A stretch of DNA of 64,000 nucleotides from Phyllobacterium zundukense (GCF_025452195.1 NZ_CP104972.1:868001-932000), one strand, 5' to 3'; shown: positions 27,071 through 37,846, counted from the stretch's first letter. Numbers and translations: made by a program. The notes: generated by a model from the sequence alone, not told the origin.

Positions 27071-28615
27071 ATGGCCAAGCCCCATGAAAAACTCGCGGAA
27101 TCCCTAGCCATCCTCAAAAAGCTGCAGGAAGGCGGGCGGCGCATATTCAAGTCGGACGAACTATCCCGCGTTCACCGAGAGCGCCTGCTGCAGAATGGCT
27201 TTCTGCGCGATGTGATCAGAGGCTGGGTCATGTCGACCGGCCCACAGGCGCAGCAACAGGACACCACCCCCTGGTACGCAAGCTTTTGGGAATTCTGTTC
27301 TCTGTACTGCAATGAGCGGTTCGGCAAGGACTGGTTCTTGTCACCAGAGCAGTCGCTTTTGCTGCATGCGGAAGCGCCCACCATTCCGCCGCAGGTGGTG
27401 GTTAACACACCCAAGGGCAAGAACAACAAAATCGACCTGTTGTTTGGCACTTCCATCTATGACCTCCAGGTCAAGGAAATGCCAGAACAGCTGACGGAAA
27501 AGAACAGTCAGCGCGTATTCACCGTTGAGGCCGCGCTTATTCGTGTGCCGGAAGGATTTTTCCAGCGCGCGCCGATCGAGATGCAGGTCGCAATGGCGTC
27601 GGTGCGCGACGTCTCGACTGTTCTGGCCTTACTGCTTGATGGCGGCCATTCCGCCGTGGCGGGACGGCTTGCCGGCGCTTTCCGCCGCGTAGGGCGCGAC
27701 GCCTTCGCGGATGAAATCGTGGCGGCCTTTAAAGCGGCCGGGTATGACGTGCGCGAGTCCGATCCGTTCGCGGGACAAGCTGGTGTGACCGCTATCCCGG
27801 CGGGGGTACCGCCGCTGGTCGCCCGCCTGCGCGCGATCTGGGAATCGCAGCGCGAAGCCGTCATTGAAATATTCCCAAAGGCGTCTGGCCTGCCGGCCGA
27901 CAAGGACGCCTATATGAAGTTCGTCGAGGATATCTACGAGAGCGACGCCTATCATTCGCTGTCGATCGAAGGGTACAGCGTCACACCCGAGCTCATCGAC
28001 CGTGTGAGAGAAGGAAGCTGGAACCCAGCAATCGATGAAGAGGACCGCAAGAACCGCGATGCGCTTGCCGCGCGCGGTTACTACCTCGCCTTTCAGAAGG
28101 TCAAAGAGTCGGTCGCCGCTATCATAAACGGCAAGCCGGCAGGAGCGTTGACGCGGGATACACATCGAGAATGGTACCGGGAACTGTTCGCGCCGTCCGT
28201 GACCGCTGGTATACTCAGGGCGAGTGCGCTTGCCGGATATCGCAACCAACCTGTGTACCTGCGCGGCTCGCAATATGTACCGCCGCGAACAGAGGCGGTG
28301 GCCGATGGGATGAACGAGCTCTTCGATTTACTGGAGGCGGAGAAAGAAGCGTCGGTGCGCGCCGTGCTCGGGCACTGGCTCGTGGGCTATGTGCACCCCT
28401 ATCCAGATGGCAATGGCCGGATGGCGCGGTTTCTCATGAATGCCATGCTGGCCTCCGGCGGTTATCCTTGGACAGTCGTCAGGGTGGAAGACCGCAGGGC
28501 CTATCTGGCAGGGCTGGAGGAGGCGAGCGGCAATATGAATGTGAAGCCGTTTGCCGCGTTCCTGGCAGAGCAGGTGAAGTGGTCGTTTGAACAAGCAAGT
28601 AGCGGCGTACGCTAA
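27071..28615 (+). CDS. Fic-domain protein (class II, predicted AMPylase) with N-terminal helix-turn-helix
   Basis: The ATG at 27071 gives 514 residues. The C-terminal Fic domain has the full catalytic motif HPYPDGNGRMAR (His442), which transfers AMP from ATP to target hydroxyls. The motif SLSIEG (Glu300) fits the class II inhibitory pattern [S/T]xxxE[G/N], so the enzyme should be self-inhibited. The first 60 residues look like a winged-helix segment (LKKLQEGGRRIFKSDELSR) as in AbiEi-type regulators, so DNA binding and autoregulation are possible. Five 24-bp repeats abut the start codon and are candidate operators. No partner antitoxin gene is present. Target unknown. Confidence 0.9.
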   Translation: MAKPHEKLAESLAILKKLQEGGRRIFKSDELSRVHRERLLQNGFLRDVIRGWVMSTGPQAQQQDTTPWYASFWEFCSLYCNERFGKDWFLSPEQSLLLHAEAPTIPPQVVVNTPKGKNNKIDLLFGTSIYDLQVKEMPEQLTEKNSQRVFTVEAALIRVPEGFFQRAPIEMQVAMASVRDVSTVLALLLDGGHSAVAGRLAGAFRRVGRDAFADEIVAAFKAAGYDVRESDPFAGQAGVTAIPAGVPPLVARLRAIWESQREAVIEIFPKASGLPADKDAYMKFVEDIYESDAYHSLSIEGYSVTPELIDRVREGSWNPAIDEEDRKNRDALAARGYYLAFQKVKESVAAIINGKPAGALTRDTHREWYRELFAPSVTAGILRASALAGYRNQPVYLRGSQYVPPRTEAVADGMNELFDLLEAEKEASVRAVLGHWLVGYVHPYPDGNGRMARFLMNAMLASGGYPWTVVRVEDRRAYLAGLEEASGNMNVKPFAAFLAEQVKWSFEQASSGVR

Positions 28616-28861
28616 CATGTCGCCGGTTTCTAAGCCATTTCACCCTTCTCGAAAGCAAGTGCATTCCGCCACTTTCGCTTCTTGTATCCCTGGCTTGCCG
28701 GTTAGCATAGGCCGGGCACCATAGGAATTCGGCTTCGAAGGTGAACTGATGTTCCCGCTTACAAAAACGTTGGAGATCTCACTTTTTGAAATGTCTCCTT
28801 CGCGATGACGTATAACGCCATCGCTTCTTCGCATCACTATGCGTTGCGGGTGGATGTACGG

Positions 28862-29986
28862 TCAGAACCGCGTTGGTCTGAAAGGTTCCAGAAGAGCGTT
28901 TGTCTCCCCCGTCGCAATTTCACCAGCCATAAGTTCTCCGGCAATTAACCCCAGGGTTGCACCACTATGGCTGAATGCGAGGTAACAGCCCTCCACCTCC
29001 TTCACAGGACCGAATACGGGCTCGCCGTCCCCAGGAATAGGCTTGGGGCCGATGCCATAACTCGCAACCGTAAGTTTCGGATTGCCCGCCAGAACGTTCG
29101 ATGCCTCGTCGAGAAGTCCCTGTATTGTGGATTGGTCCACATGATAGGTGCCATCCGCGCGCGTCACGACCTCTTCCTCGGACCAGGCTGAATCAAGAGC
29201 GAAGCCGCCCGACGGCATCGGCCGGACGGCGACGCGCGGCGTGTTCAAAACTGCGCGCAGAGGATGTTCAATCGGCTCGGTACGCACCAGGAGCGCAATC
29301 GGCGTCGCATCGGGAATTGTACTGCCGATCTCCATGGCCATGGATGGAACTGCCGGCCCGGTAGCTAGCAACACTGCGTCCGCGCCAATCTCTCTTCCAT
29401 CTTCCAGCATGGTCGCTCCGGCCCTGCCGCCAGGCGTCAACAGCTTGGCGCGGCCTCCATCTGTTATCACCTCGCCGCCAAGTGTCTGAAACTCGCTCAT
29501 CAGAAACGCAATGAGCGAGGGAAGATCTACCCATCCTTCACCCGGGTTGAAAATGGCCCCTTGGGCAGGGACAGACCGTGCGTCTACGCCGGGCGTAACC
29601 GACGCTATCTCGGCGGCAGACAGCAGGCGGGCGTCGTAGCCTATCGATCGCTCATAGACAAAAACGTCGGCAATTTCGTTCTTGGCGCCGTCGGCATCCC
29701 ACGTCAATCCGCCATCGAAACGCAGCCAGGCGGCGCCCGGATGCGTCGCTGCCAGGCTGCGATAGCGATCGATCCCGGCGAGGCGCAGGTAGTGATAGGC
29801 GACAGAGCGTCGGCGCGCGGAGTTGAGCCAGGCGAGCGAGCGTCCCGACGCGCCCCGCGCAAGCGGCCCATCATTGACGAGAATGGTCCGGACCCCCTGC
29901 CGGGCAAGATGCAAAGCAGCAGATGCACCGAAGATACCGCCGCCGACCACGACGACTTTCGAGACTACGGGAGCGGATAAATTCAT
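28862..29986 (-). CDS. FAD-dependent amino-acid oxidase/dehydrogenase (DAO family)
   Basis: This 374-residue oxidoreductase has the FAD-binding GGGIFGASAALHLARQG at residues 15-31 and a DAO-type C-terminal glycine-rich segment (AFSHSGATLGLIAGEL) near residue 345. Members (D-amino acid dehydrogenase, glycine/sarcosine oxidase types) oxidise amines or amino acids to imino acids. It lies 55 bases downstream of a fused amino-acid importer gene on the same strand, which supports an amino-acid or opine-like substrate. The exact substrate cannot be named. Confidence 0.9.
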   Translation of the reverse strand: MNLSAPVVSKVVVVGGGIFGASAALHLARQGVRTILVNDGPLARGASGRSLAWLNSARRRSVAYHYLRLAGIDRYRSLAATHPGAAWLRFDGGLTWDADGAKNEIADVFVYERSIGYDARLLSAAEIASVTPGVDARSVPAQGAIFNPGEGWVDLPSLIAFLMSEFQTLGGEVITDGGRAKLLTPGGRAGATMLEDGREIGADAVLLATGPAVPSMAMEIGSTIPDATPIALLVRTEPIEHPLRAVLNTPRVAVRPMPSGGFALDSAWSEEEVVTRADGTYHVDQSTIQGLLDEASNVLAGNPKLTVASYGIGPKPIPGDGEPVFGPVKEVEGCYLAFSHSGATLGLIAGELMAGEIATGETNALLEPFRPTRF

Positions 29987-30041
29987 GATGTCACTTTCAT
30001 ATTGATGGGTTGGTTTATGCCTATTGCCGCTGTGCCGTTCA

Positions 30042-31595
30042 TTACAGCACTTCAGCCAGGAACCGCTTCAGGCGCGGACTTTTTGGATCGTCGAAGATTT
30101 CGGATGGTGGGCCTGTTTCGATCACGCGGCCTTCATCCATGAAGATGACCTGGTCGGCGACCTTGCGGGCAAAACCCATCTCGTGGGTAACGACCACCAT
30201 TGTCATGCCGCGCCGGCCAAGATCAGCCATGAGATCCAGCACGCCCTTGACCAGTTCCGGATCGAGTGCGCTTGTCACCTCGTCGAAGAGGATAACCTCC
30301 GGCTCCATCGCCAAGGCGCGTGCAATCGCCACGCGTTGTTGCTGGCCGCCAGAGAGCCGTCCCGGCCGGTGATCCTTGCGTGAGGCCAGACCGACATCGG
30401 CGAGGCTGGCTTCGGCGATCCGCTTTGCCTCGCGTTTGGGCAGGCGCTTGATCTTGACGAGGGCGAGCATGACGTTTTCCAGCGCCGTATGGTCCGGAAA
30501 CAGGTTGAAATGCTGGAAGACCATGCCAACCCGCCGGCGAAGCGTTTCAGGTTTCATCGTCAGGATTGTCGTTCCGTCGAGGAGAATATTTCCGGCCTTC
30601 GGTTCGACGAGCCGGTTCAGGCAGCGCAGCAGCGTCGACTTGCCAGAGCCCGAGGGACCGATAACGCAGGTTACCGAACCGGCCTTCACCGCGAGGCTCA
30701 CCTGTTTGAGAACGTTAAGGTCGCCATAAGCCATGTCGAGTTCGCTGATAGCGAGGCTGCCGCCTGTGAACCGCGGTTTTGCCGGATCAATCCTGGCCCT
30801 GTCAGGCTCGGCGCCGACGGGTGCCTGGCGGTTGACGGCGTCGTCCAGTTCACCGACTTCGACAAGACCGCTGGTGAGCGCGCCGGACGTGTGTTTCCCT
30901 GTCCTCAGACTGTTGTCGATAAAGTTGACGAGGTGGGTGAGCGGCACAGTGATGATCAGATAGAACACCCCGGCAAGCAACAGCGGCGACAGGTTGCCGG
31001 TAACAACCGCCTGGTCCTGGCCGACACGGAAAATCTCACGCTCGGCCGCCAGCAATCCAAGGAAGTAGACAAGACTGGAGTCTTTCACATTGCCGATGAA
31101 CTGATTGACAAGTGCCGGCAATACGCGCCGGACCCCTTGCGGAATGACGATGAGGCGCATGCCTTGCCCATAGCTCATGCTCAAGGCACGGCATGCTTCC
31201 ATCTGGCCCCGCTCGACGCTTTGAATGCCCGCGCGGAATATCTCGCCGATATAGGCACCGGCGATCAGGCTGAGCGCCAGAATGCCGAGCGGATAGGGAG
31301 ACGGGCCGAAGAACTCTCTTCCAATGCGAGCAAAACCCTGCCCGATGAGCAGAATCGTCACAATGGCCGGCAGGCCGCGGAAGATATCCGTGTAGATACG
31401 GGCCGGCATCCTCAGCCAGAGCGTTTGCGAGATACCCATGACTGCAAGAATCATCCCGATGATGACGCCGAGTACCGTCGATGCTGCGGCGAGGATCAAC
31501 GTGTTCTTCAACCCGACGGTAATCATCGTCGGCAGGACCGCCGCCATAGCCTCCCAATCGAGGAAACTGCGACGCAGGTTTTCCATCCAGTCCAT
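30042..31595 (-). CDS. Fused amino-acid ABC transporter permease-ATPase
   Basis: One 517-residue frame encodes both transporter halves. Residues 1-230 are a HisM/GlnP-type permease (about five helices, with the EAA-like [21 protein letters not shown] near 135). A linker of about 45 residues follows. Residues 278-517 are a GlnQ-type ATPase with GPSGSGKST, signature [15 protein letters not shown], Walker [13 protein letters not shown] and the H-loop VTHEMGFA. No stop or frameshift is visible in the linker, so it is a true fusion. Because two copies assemble, one gene can make the whole polar amino-acid importer membrane complex. The binding-protein gene lies 61 bases upstream. Confidence 0.93.
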   Translation of the reverse strand: MDWMENLRRSFLDWEAMAAVLPTMITVGLKNTLILAAASTVLGVIIGMILAVMGISQTLWLRMPARIYTDIFRGLPAIVTILLIGQGFARIGREFFGPSPYPLGILALSLIAGAYIGEIFRAGIQSVERGQMEACRALSMSYGQGMRLIVIPQGVRRVLPALVNQFIGNVKDSSLVYFLGLLAAEREIFRVGQDQAVVTGNLSPLLLAGVFYLIITVPLTHLVNFIDNSLRTGKHTSGALTSGLVEVGELDDAVNRQAPVGAEPDRARIDPAKPRFTGGSLAISELDMAYGDLNVLKQVSLAVKAGSVTCVIGPSGSGKSTLLRCLNRLVEPKAGNILLDGTTILTMKPETLRRRVGMVFQHFNLFPDHTALENVMLALVKIKRLPKREAKRIAEASLADVGLASRKDHRPGRLSGGQQQRVAIARALAMEPEVILFDEVTSALDPELVKGVLDLMADLGRRGMTMVVVTHEMGFARKVADQVIFMDEGRVIETGPPSEIFDDPKSPRLKRFLAEVL

Positions 31596-31656
31596 GCTGT
31601 TCCCCTTAACGTTAGGTCGGCCCGGTAAGCGAGCGGGCTGCAGCCCGCGTCAGGAA

Positions 31657-32502
31657 CTATTGCTTCTTCGGAAGGTACTGATGCGGCATGGGCGAACCCG
31701 GAAACCATTTCTCGTAGAGCGTCTTCCAGGTGCCGTCCTCCATGGCAGCATGCAGTGCCGTGTTGAGCGCCTCGCGGAAGGCATCATTGCCCTTGCGCAC
31801 GACAAATCCTGCCGGTGCATCGAATGACGGAATATTTGCCGCGATTTTCAGGTCGGGATAACGTTCGCTGTATTGTTTGGCGGCCTCGTAGTCGAGGAAG
31901 TGGGCATCGACCGTTCCGTTGTTCAGGGCCGAAACCGCGGAATTGTTGTCCGGGAACTTGACCAGATCCGTGCCCGTGAAGTTTTTTCCGGCATAGATTT
32001 CCTGGAGTGTCCCCTGCACGACGCCAAGACGCTTGCCTTTCAAGCCTTCGGCGGACGTCATCGCTTTATCCGAGGTCAGGACAGAGAGGTAACCCGCGAG
32101 ATAGCCGTCGGAAAAATCGACTGTCTTCTTCCGCGCCTCCGTCGTTCCGATCGCAGCCACGGCGACGTCGAACCGCTGGTTGGCGACCGACGGCATCAGG
32201 GCTGAAAACTCCTGGCCGGTGAAGATAACCTGGTCCTTCTGAAAGCCGAGACGGCTCGCGACATTGAGAAAGAACTCGATATCGAAACCGGTAAACTCGC
32301 CCTCCGCGGTGGTGAATGTGTATGGTTTGGCGTCGCCCATGGTGCCGACGCTGATCACTTTCGGATCGATCAGACCGTAGGGATTGTCACCGGCGGCCTG
32401 CGTCTGCGCGACGGAGAAAAAGCCGGCCAGTATGAAACTCAATACGACTGCGGCGCGCCTGGCCGCCGGTGCGAACATTTTGGTTCTGTGAATGCTTATC
32501 AT
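31657..32502 (-). CDS. Amino-acid ABC transporter substrate-binding protein
   Basis: The ATG at 32502 follows AGAGGAG and gives 281 residues. An N-terminal signal (basic MISIHRTK start, hydrophobic [17 protein letters not shown], cleavage after TQAA) leads into an SBP_bac_3 domain: [19 protein letters not shown] near residue 70, and [23 protein letters not shown] near 105. It delivers polar amino acids or related amines to the fused permease-ATPase. Its promoter region is shared with a divergent LacI gene and holds two perfect palindromes, so sugar-type control of an amino-acid importer is suggested. Confidence 0.92.
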   Translation of the reverse strand: MISIHRTKMFAPAARRAAVVLSFILAGFFSVAQTQAAGDNPYGLIDPKVISVGTMGDAKPYTFTTAEGEFTGFDIEFFLNVASRLGFQKDQVIFTGQEFSALMPSVANQRFDVAVAAIGTTEARKKTVDFSDGYLAGYLSVLTSDKAMTSAEGLKGKRLGVVQGTLQEIYAGKNFTGTDLVKFPDNNSAVSALNNGTVDAHFLDYEAAKQYSERYPDLKIAANIPSFDAPAGFVVRKGNDAFREALNTALHAAMEDGTWKTLYEKWFPGSPMPHQYLPKKQ

Positions 32503-32616
32503 CTGTTGTTCTCCTCTGAGGTTTTGCACTTTCTTGTCTGACACTGACGCAATCCCGGCTGTAGAAGGCAGGGCGCCCAGAACTTCAAACATTTCTCAAA
32601 CACAAACTTTCTACGT

Positions 32617-32651
32617 AGAGACCGGTCTCTTATTGCGTGAGACCGGTCTCA
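32617..32651. promoter_or_regulatory. Pair of perfect 14-bp LacI-type operators
   Basis: AGAGACCGGTCTCT (32617-32630) and TGAGACCGGTCTCA (32638-32651) share the 12-base palindrome GAGACCGGTCTC. Their centres are 21 bp apart, two helical turns, so two dimers could bind on one face. The central CG and even symmetry are typical of LacI-family operators, and the site is 60 bases from the LacI start at 32711 and 115 from the binding-protein start. Confidence 0.8.
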
Positions 32652-32710
32652 ATGGTAATTGATATATTCACATTGACCTCCCGTCAACAACTCTAGTAGT
32701 CGTTCAGCAC

Positions 32711-33787
32711 ATGAATAGTTCGAACCCCAGGATCCACTCGGTCACAGTCGCCGACGTCGCGCGAGAGGCAGGTGTCTCGAAGGCTACGGCCGCCCGCGTA
32801 TTGGGAAATTATGGGGTCGTCAGCGAGAAGATAAGAGGCGATGTATTGGCGGCCGCCAGGCAGCTGGATTATCGCCCCAATGAACTCGCCCGGAGCATGA
32901 CGACAGGAAGATCCGGTATCATTGGCGTCGTGGTCGGTGACATCGAGAATTCCTTCTTCGGCTATGCTGTGCGTGGGATCAGCGACACGGCCCGTTCTGC
33001 CGGCTTCAATGTAATCCTGGCAAATTCCAGCGAGCAGATCGAGATGGAGAAGGCGGCGGTCCGGGTGTTGATCGGCAAGCGCGTCGACGGCCTGATCGTG
33101 ACCCCGTCGGAATCGCGTGACATTTCACATCTGCGCGATATACATCGTTCAGGCCGGCCGCTCGCGCTGCTCGACCGTGCACTTCCCAATTTCGACGTCG
33201 ACACCGTAACCGTGGACGATCGCAATGCCGCCCAGCGCGCTACAGAAATCTTGACTGCGTCCGGCCATCGAAGGATCGCCTACATCACCGCTGTCGATTT
33301 CGCAGGACACGAATATAAAGATTTGGCGCAGATCTACACCTCTTCCGTTCGCGAACGCATTGAGGGCTTCATGACTGCCTGTAACATAGCCGGGGTTCCA
33401 CCGCAGGATCGGCTGATTATGCTGGGCGCGACCACGCAGCAGTCGACGGCCGAAATCACCACCAATCTGTTGTCTCGTCCGAACCCGCCGACGGCTATCA
33501 TCGCATCGGATAGCGTCATTGCTCTTGAGATTTTCAAAGTTGTCCGGCAGCGGGGCCTGCGCATTCCTGAAGACGTGTCGCTCATAACATTTCATGACGC
33601 GGATTGGACAACCGTTACCAGCCCCCCAATTACTGTTATAGACCAGCCCGCCTATCTTCTTGGCCAGACAGTGGCAGAGCTTCTTATACGAAGGCTGAAG
33701 GGGGAAGCCAGACCCCCGGAGCGGATCATCGTTCCGACCTCTATCATCGAGCGGGGTTCCGTTGCGCCGCCAGCAAACCAAGGTTGA
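32711..33787 (+). CDS. LacI-family transcriptional regulator
   Basis: This 358-residue regulator has the LacI helix-turn-helix TVADVAREAGVSKATAARVL (about 12-31), the hinge-like RPNELARSMTTGRSG and a periplasmic-binding-like effector domain ending PTSIIERGS. It is divergent from the amino-acid importer and oxidase genes. It probably binds the twin palindromes between them and represses both directions. The inducer may be a sugar-linked amine or an opine-like compound, which would explain a LacI protein on an amino-acid-type transporter; this is inference. Confidence 0.92.
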   Translation: MNSSNPRIHSVTVADVAREAGVSKATAARVLGNYGVVSEKIRGDVLAAARQLDYRPNELARSMTTGRSGIIGVVVGDIENSFFGYAVRGISDTARSAGFNVILANSSEQIEMEKAAVRVLIGKRVDGLIVTPSESRDISHLRDIHRSGRPLALLDRALPNFDVDTVTVDDRNAAQRATEILTASGHRRIAYITAVDFAGHEYKDLAQIYTSSVRERIEGFMTACNIAGVPPQDRLIMLGATTQQSTAEITTNLLSRPNPPTAIIASDSVIALEIFKVVRQRGLRIPEDVSLITFHDADWTTVTSPPITVIDQPAYLLGQTVAELLIRRLKGEARPPERIIVPTSIIERGSVAPPANQG

Positions 33788-34009
33788 TCTGGCGCTCGGT
33801 AGTGAGAGATGCGGAATCCCATATCCGTGGCACTTAACCGCCAAAGGCAAAGGCTGCGTTCGATCGGACGGCTTTCTTAAACCAACGTCGGACTTCTCAG
33901 TAGCGCTTCTAACAGTCATCGAGCGGAGTTCTCTCCGCCACATTTATAAATTATCCTTGTTGGCAGGCTTGGATGTTTGCCTAAGTTTGGGCGAGCGGCG
34001 TAAGCCAGC

Positions 34010-35218
34010 CTACCGAAGATCATTCTTGAAACGCTCTGCTTCTTCGGAACCGGCCGTTGCATTGCCGGTGCTGTAGGAATGTGCACCAGCACCTGCAAGT
34101 TTCCCGCCGTCAACGATCAGATACTCCTCGCGAATGGGCCGCCCTTCGAACCAGCATTCAAGGATTTCTCGTGTTCCCGCCGCGTAACGCGCCTGGGCGG
34201 ACAGGGATGTTCCGGAGATGTGCGGCGTCATTCCGTGATGCGGCATGGTCCGCCACGGATGATCCTTCGGCGCCGGTTGCGGAAACCAGACATCTCCTGC
34301 ATACCCAGCCAACTGGCCGCTTTCCAATGCTCTGGCGACAGCATCGCGATCGCAAATCTTGCCGCGGGCGGTGTTCACCAGATAGGCGCCGCGTTTCATC
34401 TTCGAGAGCATTTTCTCGTTGAACAGGTTTTCCGTTTCCGGATGAAGCGGGCAGTTGATGGTCACGACATCACAGACCTTGACCATGTCCTCGACCGTGT
34501 CATGCCATGTTACGTTAAGTTCCTTTTCGACGGTGTCCGGAAGCCGGTGCCGGTCATGATAGTGAAGATACATGTCAAAGGGCTTGAGACGGCGCAGCAC
34601 AGCCAGACCAATACGGCCGGCGGCGACTGTTCCAACGTGCATCCCCTCGACGTCATAGGAGCGGGCGACACAATCAGCGATGTTCCAGCCGCCTTTGACT
34701 ACCCATTGATAGGAAGGAATGTAGTTTCGCACCAATCCCAGGATCATCATGACAACGTGTTCGGAGACACTGATGGAGTTGCAATAGGTAACTTCCGCGA
34801 CGGTAATGCCGCGGTTGATCGCGGCCTGAAGATCGACGTGATCAGATCCGATTCCCGCCGTGAGCGCCAATTTGAGCCTCGATGCCTTGGTAATGCGCTC
34901 TGCAGTCAAATATGCTGGCCAGAATGGCTGCGAGATGACGATTTCAGCATCATGCAGTTCCTTCTCGAACACTGAATCCGGACCATCCTTGTCGGCGGTG
35001 ACCACAAACGTGTGGCCAAGCGATTCAACATATTTTCGCAGACCCAGTTCACCCGAAACGCTTCCGAGCAGCGTTCCGGGTTGAAAGTCTATAGCCTTGG
35101 GTGAAGGGAATGTTTGGCCTCCGGGATAGTGGTCGATTTTCGGAAGACCATCGCGTGCATATGTTTTCGGATAGCCGTCGACCGGATCATCATAGAGAAC
35201 ACAAATTATTTTGGCCAT
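34010..35218 (-). CDS. fdh: NAD-dependent formate dehydrogenase
   Basis: The ATG at 35218 follows GGAAAGGAAACGATC and gives 402 residues, the size of bacterial NAD-FDH. The N-terminus AKIICVLYDDPVDGYPKTYARD matches the family. The catalytic set is visible as NCPLHPETENL, TARGKICDRDA (Arg) and PHHGMTPHISGTSLSAQARYAAG (His, Ser). The cofactor loop reads TVAAGRIGLAVLRRL, with Ala replacing one Gly of the common GxGxxG; this is also seen in FDHs. It oxidises formate to carbon dioxide with NAD. It is a single gene with no partner nearby. Confidence 0.92.
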   Translation of the reverse strand: MAKIICVLYDDPVDGYPKTYARDGLPKIDHYPGGQTFPSPKAIDFQPGTLLGSVSGELGLRKYVESLGHTFVVTADKDGPDSVFEKELHDAEIVISQPFWPAYLTAERITKASRLKLALTAGIGSDHVDLQAAINRGITVAEVTYCNSISVSEHVVMMILGLVRNYIPSYQWVVKGGWNIADCVARSYDVEGMHVGTVAAGRIGLAVLRRLKPFDMYLHYHDRHRLPDTVEKELNVTWHDTVEDMVKVCDVVTINCPLHPETENLFNEKMLSKMKRGAYLVNTARGKICDRDAVARALESGQLAGYAGDVWFPQPAPKDHPWRTMPHHGMTPHISGTSLSAQARYAAGTREILECWFEGRPIREEYLIVDGGKLAGAGAHSYSTGNATAGSEEAERFKNDLR

Positions 35219-35642
35219 GATCGTTTCCTTTCCTATACCGGAAACACGCCTGACCAAGCCTGAGACAAAGCCAGTTACATGGGATCGTCATGCGGTGAGC
35301 GAGAGGTTCTCAGATCGAGCCCGAGAAACCCCGGCTCCTTGTGTTTCCTCGTTCGGAGGTTGCCGCGTTCCGCAGGCCTGCCTCACCGAACATTGGAATT
35401 TTCTCACGATAGGTGGATATGTTCAAATCACTTCGAATATACGGAGTCCCGTGTTCGAATCTCTTCGGCGTCAAGGTCGATCTCCATGACAATGGGCATG
35501 GCGATGGGATGACGCCTCCTCTTCTCGCCGCGGTAGCAATCACCCCACTATGTCACGTCGATGCCACCGAGGGCGCGTGTGTTGGGTGCGCGAACTTTAA
35601 TCCGCATATGGCAGAAGCAAACGCTCTGATGTAAGCTTGACC
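35219..35642. other. Intergenic stretch without recognisable gene
   Basis: About 0.4 kb between the divergent formate dehydrogenase and NfeD genes. Small frames on both strands lack ribosome sites and family features. It must hold both promoters, but no operator-like palindrome stands out. Confidence 0.4.
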
Positions 35643-37073
35643 ATGGGCCTGATGAGAAAATTCATCGCAGATTGGTTCGGATATAATCGTGCCGCCCTTT
35701 CCGTTGCCGTCGTGTTACTCGGTAGCTTTTTGTCCGTATTGCCGAACGATGCACAGAGCGCACGTACGGTGCTGATCCTGCAACTCGAAGGCATCGTTGG
35801 GCCAGCCTTATCCGACTATATATTGCGTGGCTTGCGAACGGCGGCAGAGCGCAACGCGCCTCTCGTTATTCTGCAAATGGACACGCCCGGCGGTCTGGAC
35901 ACGTCCATGCGCGACATCATTCGTGGCATCCTCGGCTCCCCGGTGCCCGTAGCCACTTATGTCAGTCCAAGCGGCGCACGCGCAGCCAGCGCCGGCACCT
36001 ACATTCTCTATGCCAGTCACATCGCGGCGATGGCGCCCGGGACCAATCTCGGCGCAGCGACGCCCATCCAGATCGGCGATTTGCCATTTCCAGGGAGCGG
36101 CGAGGACAAGAAGGACAAGGATCAGGATGCCAGGACAAAAAAGGATGGGGACGACACGGGCACTCCCCCTACGCCGCACAGCTCGATGGAAACGAAAGCG
36201 ATCAACGACGCGACGGCCTATATCCGCTCACTGGCTGAACTGCGCGGCCGGAACGTCGACTGGGCTGAAAAAGCGGTGCGTGAAGCGGCAAGCCTTTCCG
36301 CCAGCGCAGCACTCAAAGAAAATGTGATCGATATCCTCGCAACGAGCGTGGATGACCTCCTGGCGCAGGCCAATGGCCGCAAAGTCAGCGCGGGAGGAAA
36401 TGCGATTACGCTCGATACCAGGGGTCATCCTCTAGAGCAGATCAACCAGGACTGGCGCACAGAGCTGCTGATGGTGATCACGAACCCGAATGTCGCGCTG
36501 ATCCTGATGATGATAGGTATCTATGGACTTATTTTCGAATTCATGGCTCCGGGTTCGTTTTTTCCGGGTACCATTGGCGCGATTTGCCTTCTGATCGGCC
36601 TATACGCACTCGCTGTGCTTCCTGTGAATTTTGCTGGCCTTGGTCTCATTATCCTCGGTCTTGCGATGATGGCTTCCGAAGCGTTCGTGACATCTTTCGG
36701 CGTTCTGGGCATTGGCGGCGTCATCGCTTTCATATCCGGCGCCACGATATTGATCGATACCGACATTCCAGCTTTTCGCATTTCCTGGCCGCTAACCGCC
36801 GGCGTCGCCCTAACCAGTCTGGCGCTTTCCTTGATCATCATCCGCCTTGTGGTTTCCTCGCACAAACGCCCGGTGGTGACGGGTAGCGAGGAGATGGTGA
36901 GAGCCCATGGCGAGGTCCTGGAGTGGCGTGGACGCCGCGGGCATGTCCTTGCCCATGGCGAACGGTGGGCGGCAGTATCCGAGACGCCGCTGAAAAAGGG
37001 ACAGCAGGTCCGGATAGCAGGCATCGAGGGCATTATCCTCAAGGTCGAACCCGATCAGCCGGAGAGCAATTAG
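35643..37073 (+). CDS. NfeD-family membrane serine protease (ClpP-class, long form)
   Basis: Starting at ATG 35643 (a TTG two codons earlier and an ATG at 35652 are alternatives) the protein has 476 residues. It has an N-terminal signal/anchor (residues 15-33) and a ClpP-like protease domain with [13 protein letters not shown] (near 80) and [10 protein letters not shown] (near 111-120), where the catalytic Ser lies. A charged linker of about 30 residues follows. Three to five membrane helices (about 265-385) and a C-terminal NfeD OB-fold domain end the protein. Long NfeD proteins cleave stomatin-type proteins. The next gene, 14 bases on, is exactly such a stomatin. Confidence 0.9.
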   Translation: MGLMRKFIADWFGYNRAALSVAVVLLGSFLSVLPNDAQSARTVLILQLEGIVGPALSDYILRGLRTAAERNAPLVILQMDTPGGLDTSMRDIIRGILGSPVPVATYVSPSGARAASAGTYILYASHIAAMAPGTNLGAATPIQIGDLPFPGSGEDKKDKDQDARTKKDGDDTGTPPTPHSSMETKAINDATAYIRSLAELRGRNVDWAEKAVREAASLSASAALKENVIDILATSVDDLLAQANGRKVSAGGNAITLDTRGHPLEQINQDWRTELLMVITNPNVALILMMIGIYGLIFEFMAPGSFFPGTIGAICLLIGLYALAVLPVNFAGLGLIILGLAMMASEAFVTSFGVLGIGGVIAFISGATILIDTDIPAFRISWPLTAGVALTSLALSLIIIRLVVSSHKRPVVTGSEEMVRAHGEVLEWRGRRGHVLAHGERWAAVSETPLKKGQQVRIAGIEGIILKVEPDQPESN

Positions 37074-37087
37074 TGGAGGACTTTCCA

Positions 37088-37846
37088 ATGCTTATCACTG
37101 TCTTTATTCCGATCATCGTCATCCTGCTGGTGCTCTTGGCTGCCGCGATCAAGATATTGCGGGAATATCAACGCGGCGTGGTGTTTACGCTCGGCCGCTT
37201 CACCGGCGTTAAAGGACCGGGTCTGATCATCCTCGTCCCCTTTGTCCAGCAGATGCTGCGTGTCGATCTGCGGACAGTGGTGCACGATGTGCCAAGCCAG
37301 GACGTGATCTCGAAGGACAATGTCTCGGTGCGTGTCAACGCAGTTCTCTATTTCCGCGTCATCGACCCCGAACGGGCGATGATCCAGGTCGAGGACTTCC
37401 TGATGGCAACGAGCCAGCTTGCCCAGACAACGTTACGTTCCGTCCTTGGCAAGCACGATCTCGACGAGATGCTGGCGGAGCGCTACAAGCTCAATAGCGA
37501 TATTCAGGAGATTCTCGACGCGCAGACCGACGCGTGGGGCATCAAGGTCGCAAATGTCGAGATCAAACATGTTGATCTCAACGAAACGATGGTGCGCGCC
37601 ATCGCCAGGCAAGCCGAGGCCGAACGCGAACGACGGGCCAAAGTCATCAACGCCGAGGGCGAACAGCAAGCTGCGCAGAAATTGCTGGAAGCCGCAAACA
37701 TCCTGGGCCAACGGCCGGAAGCGATGCAACTGCGTTACCTCAGCACGCTGAATGTGATCGCCAATGAGAAGAATTCAACGATCGTGTTTCCATTCCCGAT
37801 GGAACTCGGTGAACTCTTCAAGGCTGCGGCAACCAAATCTGGATAG
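37088..37846 (+). CDS. Stomatin/slipin-like SPFH membrane protein
   Basis: The ATG at 37088 has GGAGGA seven bases upstream and gives 252 residues. One N-terminal hydrophobic segment (1-22) is followed by an SPFH domain: [27 protein letters not shown], then [21 protein letters not shown] coiled-coil rich in Ala and Glu ([20 protein letters not shown] region) precedes the end. Stomatins form membrane scaffolds, and the pairing with a long NfeD protease is conserved in bacteria and archaea. Confidence 0.93.
   Translation: MLITVFIPIIVILLVLLAAAIKILREYQRGVVFTLGRFTGVKGPGLIILVPFVQQMLRVDLRTVVHDVPSQDVISKDNVSVRVNAVLYFRVIDPERAMIQVEDFLMATSQLAQTTLRSVLGKHDLDEMLAERYKLNSDIQEILDAQTDAWGIKVANVEIKHVDLNETMVRAIARQAEAERERRAKVINAEGEQQAAQKLLEAANILGQRPEAMQLRYLSTLNVIANEKNSTIVFPFPMELGELFKAAATKSG

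Noticed and set aside
26941..27150. Minus-strand small gene through the tandem repeats
   Set aside because: It overlaps the Fic start antisense and has no ribosome site; the octapeptide pattern follows from the 24-bp period.
30489..31628. A 379-codon plus-strand frame
   Set aside because: Antisense of the fused permease-ATPase gene; no motif.
35430..35490. tRNA-like T-loop (GTTCGAATC)
   Set aside because: No flanking stems or cloverleaf could be built around it.
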